Below are positions 1 through 5,718 of a stretch of 9,219 bases of DNA, piece after piece (position 1 is the first letter of the stretch; every line of letters begins with the position of its first letter). The position numbers were made by a program, and so were the translations under genes. Below the pieces are notes generated by a model. It saw only the letters and a program-made list of their open reading frames with translations, was not told the origin of the DNA and made no database searches. Location of the stretch: NCBI GenBank assembly GCA_043788645.1, contig JAYVTS010000258.1, positions 1 through 9,219 on the forward strand, in the 5' to 3' direction. The DNA is from CANIZL01 sp043788645. Lineage in GTDB: Bacteria; Verrucomicrobiota; Verrucomicrobiia; Limisphaerales; UBA9464.

Positions 1-2
1 TG

Positions 3-1142
3 CGGCAGCAGCTCGCCGAATGGGATCAACGCCGGAACGTTCTGCGCGTCGAGACTCCGGATCTGGCGCAAGGCTATTTCCTCTACGAACCCGCGGGGAC
101 GCCACCGCCCATCAGCCATGTTTTATTGCGAGGCAATGCCACCCGGCCCGGCGAGGAAGTTCAACCCGCTCTACCGGCGATTTTAGCCAAGTCCGCCGGA
201 GAATTTCCGAGGCCCGACGCCCGATCATCGCGTCGCCGCCTCGGCTTCGCCCGTTGGTTGGCCGCACCCGAAAATCCGCTCACAGCGCGGGTCTTCGTCA
301 ACCGTATATGGCAGCAACATTTCGGCACCGGTCTCGTCCGGACACCCGGCGATTTCGGGCTGATGGGAGAAGCTCCGACCGATCCCGAATTGCTCGATTG
401 GCTGACCTATTGGTTTGTCCACGAGGCCCACGGTTCGTTGAAGCAACTTCATCGCCTACTCCTCACGAGCCACGCTTGGCGGCTCAGCCGCGCTATGCCT
501 GCGGCGACTGCCGTGGCGGATCCCGAAAACCGACTCTGGTCCTATGTTCCGTTCCGCCGACTTGAAGTGGAGGCGCTACGTGATTCGATGTTGGCGGTGA
601 GCGGACAATTGAACGCGAAACATTTTGGGCCGCCGATGTACCCCTCCGTACCCGTCCAAGCGTTAGAAGCTAACACGGACCAGGAATCGATCTGGAAAGC
701 TTCGGACGAAAAAGAACAATCGCGCCGCACGATTTACGCCTTCATCAAACGCGGCCTCGTCGTCCCCTTTCTGGAGGTGCTTGATCTCTGTGACACCGTG
801 CAAAGCGCCCCTCGCCGACAGGTTACCACCGTCGCTCCCCAAGCCTTGACGTTGTTTAATGGTGATTTCGTCAACCAGCAGGCCAAGCATTTCGCCGCCC
901 GATTACGGCGCGAAGCCGGCCCCGAGCCCGCCCGCCAGATCGAGCTCGCGTATCGGCTCGCGTTGACCCGTCCGCCCCGCCCGGAAGAAACCACGACCAT
1001 GCAGAATTTCCTGCGGCACGAAGCGGACGCAACGCGTGCGGAATCCAATCCCTCCGCACCCAGTGAGGCCGCGGAAAATCGTGCCTTGATTCAATTCGCC
1101 CGGGTCGTGTTGAATCTAAACGAATTCGCCTACCCAGATTAA
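3..1142 (+). CDS. DUF1553 domain protein, PSD1 type (5' end outside window)
   Basis: The frame is open from base 3 and the first codons are coding, so this is the last 379 residues of a longer protein; full members of the family are usually 700-1100 residues. Visible DUF1553 signatures, counted from base 3, are HVLLRGNATRPGEEVQP (39-55), NPLTARVFVNRIWQQHFG (91-108), APTDPELLDWL (124-134), SLKQLHRLLLTSHAWR (145-160), RRLEVEALRDSMLAVSG (185-201) and PRRQVTTVAPQALTLFNG (about 270-287). Family knowledge: such proteins normally carry an N-terminal planctomycete cytochrome c domain and a DUF1549 domain, and are encoded next to DUF1501 genes. They are exported proteins thought to be tied to surface polysaccharide breakdown, but the biochemical role is unproven. 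A TTG at 126 is an internal codon, not the start. The family call is secure; the function is not. Confidence 0.93.
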   Translation, partial: RQQLAEWDQRRNVLRVETPDLAQGYFLYEPAGTPPPISHVLLRGNATRPGEEVQPALPAILAKSAGEFPRPDARSSRRRLGFARWLAAPENPLTARVFVNRIWQQHFGTGLVRTPGDFGLMGEAPTDPELLDWLTYWFVHEAHGSLKQLHRLLLTSHAWRLSRAMPAATAVADPENRLWSYVPFRRLEVEALRDSMLAVSGQLNAKHFGPPMYPSVPVQALEANTDQESIWKASDEKEQSRRTIYAFIKRGLVVPFLEVLDLCDTVQSAPRRQVTTVAPQALTLFNGDFVNQQAKHFAARLRREAGPEPARQIELAYRLALTRPPRPEETTTMQNFLRHEADATRAESNPSAPSEAAENRALIQFARVVLNLNEFAYPD

Positions 1143-1154
1143 CCTCCAATCCGT

Positions 1155-2651
1155 ATGAGCGGCGCTCGATTCATTCCGAACCCAACCCCGTGCGGGCGGA
1201 CCCGGCGCGAGTTCTTGTGGCAGGCCGGCGGCGGTTTCGCCGGCCTCGCGCTCGTGGATCTGCTCGCCCGGTCCGGCGTAAGCCTCGCGAGCCAAACCAG
1301 TGCCGCCGCGCCTGCTCCGTCCTGGCCTCCACACGGAAGCAGATCTCCGCTGGCCCCCAAGTCCGCCCATTTTCAGCCCAAGGCGAAACACGCAGTCTTT
1401 CTGTTCATGAACGGAGGTCCCAGCCAGGTGGACACATTTGATCCCAAACCAGCGCTAACCCGCTGGCACGGCCAACCCTATGCGGGGGAAGCAAAGGTCG
1501 GCTCCAATGGTCGCCCCATCGGCCACCTCATGCAGTCACCGTTCCAATTCCGCCGACACGGCCAGAGCGGGCTCGAAATCAGCGAACTCTTTCCCCATAC
1601 CGCCAAATTCGCTGATGATCTCTGCGTCATTCGTTCGATGCATGGCGACACCGCAGCTCACGCGAGCGGCTGTTTGCAAATGAACAGCGGCCGGGTTTTA
1701 ATCGGACACCCCTCGCTCGGCGCGTGGTTAAGTTATGGCCTCGGCGCGGAAAACGAAAATCTGCCCAGTTTTGTGGTGATGACCGATCCGCGCGGTGGAC
1801 CCATCGGCAGCGCCTCGAACTGGTCCGCTGGTTACATGCCCGCCGCCTATCAAGGCACGCTCTTCCGAAGTGCGGGTTCGCCCTTGCTCGACCTCGCCAC
1901 GCCCCTGGGCACGACGGATCGAGCCCAGCGCAACGCCCTCGATCTACTCAACGAACTCAACTCACAACACCTCGCGGCCCGCGCCGATCATTCTGAACTC
2001 GCCGCCCGCATCGCGTCGTATGAATTGGCGTTTCGCATGCAAACCTCGGCGGGCGAAGTAGTGGATCTGAGCGGCGAATCCCTCGCCACGCGCGAAATGT
2101 ACGGACTCAACGATAAGGTCACGGCGGATTTTGGGCGCAAATGTCTCCTCACCCGGCGGCTACTCGAACGGGGCGTCCGCTTCATCCAGCTCTATTCCGG
2201 CGGCGGCCACATTGAAGACACTTGGGACGGGCACAACGATTGCATCACCAACCACAAACTCCACGCCGCGGAAACCGACCGACCGATTGCGGCGCTGATC
2301 TCAGACCTAAAACGCTTGGGTCTCTGGGACGAAACCATTTTGATTTGGGGCGGTGAATTTGGTCGCACACCTACCAGCGAAGGTGTGGGTAAGCCGGGTC
2401 GCGATCATGACTGGCATGGTTTTTCGATGTGGTTGGCGGGCGCCGGTGTCCGCGGCGGTCAGGCCATTGGAGCGACCGACGAATTTGGTTTTAGGGCGGT
2501 CGAAGAGCCGGTCCATGTCTCCGACCTCCACGCCACCATTTTGCACATCATGGGCCTCGATCATCGTCAGCTGACGTATTTTCAGGGCGGCCTGAACCAG
2601 CGCCTCACGGGCGTCGTCGAACGTTCGGTCGTGAGCAAAGTGCTTGCTTAA
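1155..2651 (+). CDS. Tat-exported DUF1501 protein
   Basis: A complete 498-residue protein, normal length for DUF1501. The N-terminus has a twin-arginine motif (TRREFL, residues 16-21) followed by a hydrophobic stretch (GGGFAGLALVDLLA), so Tat export of a folded protein is predicted. Family motifs include HAVFLFMNGGPSQVDTFDP (79-97), the WDGHND region (357-362), IWGGEFGRTP (397-406) and GRDHDWHGFSMWLAGAGV (415-432). The conserved Asp and His residues and the fold place DUF1501 in the alkaline phosphatase/sulfatase superfamily, but no substrate is known. The ATG lies 12 bp after the DUF1553 stop, with no clear Shine-Dalgarno, so translation coupled to the upstream gene is likely. The pair is a standard neighbour set in Planctomycetota and Verrucomicrobiota. 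No deletions or frameshifts are visible. Confidence 0.95.
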   Translation: MSGARFIPNPTPCGRTRREFLWQAGGGFAGLALVDLLARSGVSLASQTSAAAPAPSWPPHGSRSPLAPKSAHFQPKAKHAVFLFMNGGPSQVDTFDPKPALTRWHGQPYAGEAKVGSNGRPIGHLMQSPFQFRRHGQSGLEISELFPHTAKFADDLCVIRSMHGDTAAHASGCLQMNSGRVLIGHPSLGAWLSYGLGAENENLPSFVVMTDPRGGPIGSASNWSAGYMPAAYQGTLFRSAGSPLLDLATPLGTTDRAQRNALDLLNELNSQHLAARADHSELAARIASYELAFRMQTSAGEVVDLSGESLATREMYGLNDKVTADFGRKCLLTRRLLERGVRFIQLYSGGGHIEDTWDGHNDCITNHKLHAAETDRPIAALISDLKRLGLWDETILIWGGEFGRTPTSEGVGKPGRDHDWHGFSMWLAGAGVRGGQAIGATDEFGFRAVEEPVHVSDLHATILHIMGLDHRQLTYFQGGLNQRLTGVVERSVVSKVLA

Positions 2652-3014
2652 TTCGTCGCGCTCATTCTGGACCCGCCAAGACGCCAGACCTTAGTATTTT
2701 CTGAGTTTTGGTTCACCACAGGGGAGACCTTGGATCGCCCCATGTCGCAGGATCCAATAGCTGGTCCAAATCCTGCAACCGGGTTTGATCGCTCTTAGTT
2801 TTGTCAATGTGCGGAGCAGAAGTCGCAAGCACGGCCGAAATTGCCACCATCCTGGCTCGGGCCAAAACTCTGATCGATTAGTCCTTGCATTAGTCATAGC
2901 TCTCATTGCCATCTTGTCGGCCCTCCTCCATCCGCTGGAGGACGATCTCCCTATGCAAAAAGGCGGAGAGGTTTGCACGAAGGCGTCGCCGGAAAAAGCT
3001 CCGCGCACACTGCG
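2652..3014. other. Gene-poor stretch with eroded gene remnants
   Basis: No intact gene is supported here. The region begins right after the DUF1501 stop. It contains the transposase scrap listed separately (2713-2803) and about 200 bases (2810-3014) in which I recognise nothing. A 24-codon plus-strand reading frame at 2807-2881 ends in ILARAKTLID and could be another remnant, but I cannot assign it. A weak inverted pair TCTGG/CCAGA lies about 20-45 bp after the DUF1501 stop; it is too short to call a terminator. Confidence 0.5.
2713..2803 (-). pseudogene. Remnant of an ISAzo13-type (Rhodopirellula DDE) transposase
   Basis: Read on the minus strand from about 2802, one frame gives KTKSDQTRLQ followed by DLDQLLDPATWGDPRSPL, then W, a stop (TGA, 2713-2715) and T-KTQK. 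This matches by eye the part of ISAzo13-family transposases just before the catalytic domain, where the pattern is roughly D..L...L..L.DP.T.GDP.SPL.WT.KS. The stop sits where the family has the W of 'WT', so one base change (TGG to TGA) would explain it, and one residue seems missing after it. Only about 30 codons remain, with no flanking inverted repeats found. The match is from memory of the family, so it is moderately certain. It shows that an insertion sequence once sat between the plus-strand operon and the surface-protein block. Confidence 0.6.
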
Positions 3015-3140
3015 ATGCAAAATGAAATCGATATCGTCCGCGACGTTTCTCGGCGTCTCGATGGTGCCGGGCTCGCCTACATCGAAGGCCGGACGGGCGA
3101 GTTGGGGCTGCTTAAACTATGGAGAGAATTTAAGCCATGA
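3015..3140 (+). pseudogene. Nucleotidyltransferase-like gene with large internal deletion
   Basis: The 41-residue frame begins DIVRDVSRRLDGAGLAY (residues 6-22). This is the usual start of short DUF-type nucleotidyltransferases ('DILRDVSRRLDEAGIPY-MLTGS...'), which are normally about 150-220 residues. After AGLAY the sequence jumps to IEGRTGELGLLKLWREFKP, which resembles the C-terminus of such proteins ('YL..W...LGV..LW.E.KP'). The GS...D.D nucleotidyl-transfer motif and the whole middle are missing, so the product cannot be active. The deletion kept the reading frame. The stop overlaps the next start as ATGA, as expected for an intact two-gene unit. No Shine-Dalgarno is evident. Assignment is from pattern recognition only. 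Confidence 0.6.
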
Positions 3141-3232
3141 CCGACACTTCACCCGAAGTCGCCGAGATGGTGGGCGCCCGGCTGATGGCGCTGTCTGGTG
3201 CGGAACGGAAAATTCGATACAAATTCAAATAG
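3137..3232 (+). pseudogene. Truncated partner gene of the nucleotidyltransferase (MTDTSPE family)
   Basis: Starts at the ATG of an ATGA overlap with the preceding remnant and reads MTDTSPEVAEMVGARLMA then LSGAER. This is a recognisable start of a small protein of roughly 60-75 residues commonly encoded directly after such nucleotidyltransferase genes in bacteria rich in mobile DNA. After GAER (about 3209) the match stops, and the frame ends seven codons later in sequence that belongs, on the other strand, to an RHS tail. About half the gene is therefore lost at a junction. Whether the pair once worked as toxin and antitoxin is inference; I cannot show it from the sequence. Confidence 0.6.
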
Positions 3233-3996
3233 GTTAGCGCCACCATCCTCACCGATCAGATCTCGATTTAGCCATCTTTGCGTTGAGGTTTCATAGAATC
3301 GCAATCCATAGTAATAGAATCCGAGCTTTGGAATCCACTCCTTTGAAGAGAATCTGTATGTATTTGCGGCCGCCAAGCCAGTCGGCGTTCCGATTGTTCT
3401 TCCAAACGGATCGTACCTGTAAGTAGCTCCGGCAGGTTATTCTCATTAATCAGGCACGTAATGTTTCCGCCGCGATCAGCATGGTAGAATGCTCGATAAT
3501 AGGTGACACCATCGCTTCCGCTATGCGCGGTCCGAGCGAGTAGGCCACCAATTCCACCAGCGCCCTGCCACCTGCCATAGCCGGTCAGCAAGAACTGGCC
3601 ATTCAGAGCGTTGGTACTATTCGTGCCGCGCAAATAGCTGCTGAGGAGTTTGCCGCGGTTGGGGGTGGCCGCCGGCTGGGCGAGCACGCGATAGAATCTG
3701 GCTCCGGGAAGAGTGCGCGGCGCGTCTCCCCAATGCGCGAACGGCCAGGGCCAGCGATACCTGGTCGTCCCATTTTTCCAGACGCCACTCGTGAGAGAAT
3801 CGCGGACCTGAACGGTGTAGGCATTACCTGGCACTGGATCGGTCCACGCCACTTGAACGCCATTGGTAGTCGAAGTAACGGAGGCGAGTTCGACCGGAGC
3901 CTGAGCCCACGTCTCGGTGGACAAGAGGCTCGCCAACAGGCCGAGCAGCAGGCCGGCCAGGGCAATTCTGTTTTTGATGTGAAGGCATGCTTTCAT
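3210..3996 (-). pseudogene. Signal peptide + beta-module joined to an RHS core, frameshifted
   Basis: From ATG at 3996 the frame encodes a signal peptide (MKACLHIKNRIALAGLL..., to about residue 32), a beta-sandwich-like module with GVQVAWTDPVPGNAYTVQ and ARFYRVL (about 35-107), then from about residue 141 RHS-core sequence (QGAGGIGGLLA, FYHADRGGNITCLINENN). At 3431-3436 a one-base loss shifts the frame. In the corrected frame it continues YRYDPFGRTIGTPTGLAAAN, FSSKEW, YGLRFYETSTQRWLNRD and GEDGGANLFEFVSN, the end of a typical RHS core, finishing near 3210. Uncorrected, translation ends at 3268. RHS proteins are normally very long and carry a variable C-terminal domain; here only the last ~120 core residues exist and the C-terminal domain is absent. 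The N-terminal module plus 'NRGKLLSSYLRG' looks like the start of a different exported protein, so this is a chimera as well as a pseudogene. Confidence 0.82.
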
Positions 3997-4175
3997 AGGA
4001 GTCTCATTCCTTCTGCTTTTCTTGTTGTTCCATCTGGGTGCCCCGACCCGATGCGACGCTTGCGCACCGCCTCAGAATCCCCCGTCAATCTTCAAAGCGA
4101 AATTCCGGGGCAAAAGCGGACAGGTTCGTGGAAAATGTTTCTGTGGAGCCCTGACGGAGACCGGTGCGGTCCGCA
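3960..4175 (-). repeat. Leader cassette, copy A
   Basis: On the minus strand it runs from about 4175 through the ATG at 3996 into the signal peptide of the RHS chimera. Bases about 3963-4033 match copy C (about 7086-7155) closely, and 3986-4170 match copy B (about 5454-5635). A block at 4075-4126 is identical over 52 bp to 5543-5594. It contains a nine-residue upstream frame (MEQQEKQKE, stop TGA) ending seven bases before the ATG, and AAGGA about 12 bases before the ATG as a weak possible ribosome site. Farther out (4085-4170) one minus frame ends FSTNLSAFAPEFRFED-stop. Confidence 0.85.
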
Positions 4176-4316
4176 ATTCCGCGGGCTGGCAGGCGGCGGG
4201 TGAGTGCGGCCCACCGCGCGTTTCCGCTGCGCGGCGGAGCGAGTCTCACACCATTCGTGGCCACTTCATTATCCAAAGCCCAGTCCCAGTCCCTGACCCT
4301 GACCCCGCTGCCCCGC
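4176..4316. other. Spacer after the SUMF1 gene, with a GC hairpin
   Basis: Together with the leader copy A this makes a gene-free interval of about 320 bp. It holds a perfect 6-bp inverted pair CCGCGC (4214-4219) / GCGCGG (4229-4234) with a 9-base loop, about 85 bp after the SUMF1 stop on the minus strand. It could be part of a terminator, but no T-run follows. The hexamer repeats at 4279-4302 lie in the same spacer. No gene is supported. Confidence 0.45.
4279..4302. repeat. Short hexamer tandem repeats
   Basis: Two copies of CCCAGT (4279-4290) are followed directly by two copies of CCCTGA (4291-4302) and then CCCC. The block lies 15-40 bp after the stop of the SUMF1 gene. It is a small simple-sequence repeat in non-coding DNA; no function is implied. 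Confidence 0.8.
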
Positions 4317-5387
4317 TCACGGCTGAGCCGGGGCCAGCACAACCCGGAAACCGATAAGGATAAAACTGTCGCCCCGGCTGAAGGCGATGCGGTACGCCGA
4401 CCGGCAGTTGCGGGCGGGGCCGAAAAAGTCGCCGCCGCGAAACACATGGTTCTGGCCCGTTGCAGGACCCTGCGGATCGAGCACGATGCCGCCGGAAAGG
4501 TTACTCGACCACCAATCCTGGCACCATTCATAAACATTTCCGTGCATGTCATACAAGCCCCACGGATTGGGCAACTTCTGCCCTACGGAATGCGTACTCA
4601 ACTGCATCGTTGGGACAATGCCGCAGCAGCCATACCACGCGTAGTCGCTCAGGTTCGTGTAGCCCGGATCGTCCCCATAACTGAACCGCGTCGAGGTCCA
4701 CCCCCGGCACGCATACTCCCACTCCGCTTCCGTCGGCAACCGGTAAACGCAATTGGTCGGCACCCTCCCTACCGCCCGTTCCTGTTGCGTGAGCTTGGCA
4801 CAGTAATTCGTGGCGTCATTCCAATTCACCTTTTCCACCGGCCGATTCAGGTCCGGACTAATGGAATTTCCGCGAAAGTCGTTGGTTGTGAATTCACTCG
4901 GATTGCTCCCCATCACTGCCAGGTAATCCCCTTGCGTCACCTCAAACTTCCCCATGCAAAACCCCCGGCTGATCGTAACCGCCGTCTGCGGACCATCTTC
5001 GTCCCACCGGTCCACTTCGTTCGTAGGACTGCCCATCCTGAACGTCCCCGGTAGGATGAATACCATGTTCGTTGGAGCTGCAAACACGGCGGCCCGGTAG
5101 AACCGTCGGCCTGTTGCCGGAGCAGACTTGTCGGCCCACAAATAGGGGCTGGCTGGCAGTTGGAGAAACTCCAGGCAGCGCCAGGCGCTTGGGTTGTTCG
5201 TCTGGGCAAGGTCGGTGACGTATTCAATCGCATACACGGTGCCGACTGCACCCGTGATGGTCAGCCCGGCATACGTCTGGAGGGCGAGCCCCGCGGGTGT
5301 CTGGGCAGAAGCCGATAGCTCTACCGCCCAAACGATCAGGCCCACGACAAAGGGGGATCGAACGAGATTTGAGAGTGGTGTTTTCAT
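4317..5387 (-). CDS. Exported SUMF1/FGE-sulfatase domain protein
   Basis: 356 residues from the chosen ATG at 5387. A longer frame back to 5501 exists, but its extra 38 residues are a frame-shifted leader cassette, while residues 1-28 from 5387 form a clear signal peptide (MKTPLSNLVRSPFVVGLIV...ASAQ). Residues 35-100 form a small beta module ending RRFYRAA. Residues 105-352 are a SUMF1 domain: PGTFRMGSP (113-121), FCMGKFEVTQGDYLAVMGSNPS (143-164, in part), RPVEKVNWNDATNYC (182-196), YRLPTEAEWEYACRG (215-229), GLYDMHGNVYEW (277-288), FRGGDFFGPARNCRSAYR (316-333) and GFRVV (346-350). In true formylglycine-generating enzyme two cysteines sit in the segment after GGS; here the first position is Gly323 and only Cys328 remains, so sulfatase-activating chemistry is doubtful. 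Many bacterial SUMF1 proteins lack it and have other roles. No strong ribosome site precedes the ATG. Confidence 0.9.
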   Translation of the reverse strand: MKTPLSNLVRSPFVVGLIVWAVELSASAQTPAGLALQTYAGLTITGAVGTVYAIEYVTDLAQTNNPSAWRCLEFLQLPASPYLWADKSAPATGRRFYRAAVFAAPTNMVFILPGTFRMGSPTNEVDRWDEDGPQTAVTISRGFCMGKFEVTQGDYLAVMGSNPSEFTTNDFRGNSISPDLNRPVEKVNWNDATNYCAKLTQQERAVGRVPTNCVYRLPTEAEWEYACRGWTSTRFSYGDDPGYTNLSDYAWYGCCGIVPTMQLSTHSVGQKLPNPWGLYDMHGNVYEWCQDWWSSNLSGGIVLDPQGPATGQNHVFRGGDFFGPARNCRSAYRIAFSRGDSFILIGFRVVLAPAQP

Positions 5388-5436
5388 TTTGATGAACTGA
5401 TAAGAATATGCTGTTTGCGTGTTCCCATGTGACCAG

Positions 5437-5452
5437 CGCATCCGCGGATGCG
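5437..5452. repeat. 16-bp perfect palindrome
   Basis: CGCATCCGCGGATGCG reads the same on both strands. It lies 50 bp upstream of the SUMF1 start, where copies A and C of the leader cassette encode the signal peptide. It could be an operator-like site or a junction scar; no second copy was seen in the window. Confidence 0.7.
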
Positions 5453-5640
5453 GCATGCATTCATAGGAGTCTGATTCTTTTTGCTTTTCTTGTTGTTCCA
5501 TGCGGGCTCCCCGATCTGACGCGCCACTTGCGCACCGCCCCGGAATCCCCCGTCAATCTTCAAAGCGAAATTCCGGGGCAAAAGCGGACAGGTTTGTCGA
5601 AAAGTTTCCTTTGATGCCCTGACAACCTCCGTTTGGCGGT
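5453..5640 (-). repeat. Leader cassette, copy B (degenerate)
   Basis: Matches copy A from GCATGC at 5454 to about 5635, including the identical 52-bp block (5543-5594). Relative to A, the stop of the upstream nine-residue frame is changed (TGA to TCA), so that frame runs on to the SUMF1 gene. The ATG corresponding to the start in A and C is still present at 5463 (minus) but reads MNACRIRG and no longer leads into a signal peptide; the homology ends there. With 5388-5452 and 5641-5718 it makes up a gene-free interval of about 330 bp before the beta-helix gene. Confidence 0.82.
5538..5578. repeat. Inverted repeat inside leader copy B
   Basis: CCCCGGAAT (5538-5546) and ATTCCGGGG (5570-5578) are perfect 9-bp arms around a 23-base loop. 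In copy A the left arm is changed at two of nine positions (CCTCAGAAT), so the stem is weaker there. No T-run follows on either side, so a simple terminator is unlikely. Confidence 0.65.
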
Positions 5641-5650
5641 CGGATCAACT

Positions 5651-5675
5651 CTTTCAAATGCAATACACTTGAAAG
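5651..5675 (-). terminator. Possible weak hairpin after the beta-helix gene
   Basis: CTTTCAA (5651-5657) and TTGAAAG (5669-5675) are perfect 7-bp arms with an 11-base loop, 44 bp after the stop of the beta-helix gene on the minus strand. The stem is AT-rich and not followed by a T-run, so this is only a candidate transcription end. Confidence 0.25.
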
Positions 5676-5718
5676 TCAATGGTGTAGGTTTGACTCCATC
5701 GCCTCGCTCCGTTCTTGG

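Noticed and set aside
1143..1154. Promoter between the DUF1553 and DUF1501 genes
   Set aside because: Only 12 bp separate the genes, too little for a promoter; they are most simply co-transcribed.
2785..3237. 150-codon open frame on the plus strand
   Set aside because: It runs across several remnants in a frame different from theirs and resembles nothing; the recognisable peptides (DIVRDVSRRL, MTDTSPE) lie in the other frames.
4085..4552. 155-codon minus-strand frame ending FSTNLSAFAPEFRFED
   Set aside because: Most of it lies in the wrong frame of the SUMF1 gene. Only its last ~20 residues are shared with leader copy B, so it is not called a gene.
4164..5054. 296-codon plus-strand open frame opposite the SUMF1 gene
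   Set aside because: It is antisense to a clearly conserved SUMF1 domain and is Arg/Pro-rich, as expected for the complement of GC-rich coding DNA.
5388..5501. N-terminal extension of the SUMF1 protein back to 5501
   Set aside because: The 38 extra residues are a degenerate leader cassette and would bury the signal peptide that starts at the ATG at 5387.
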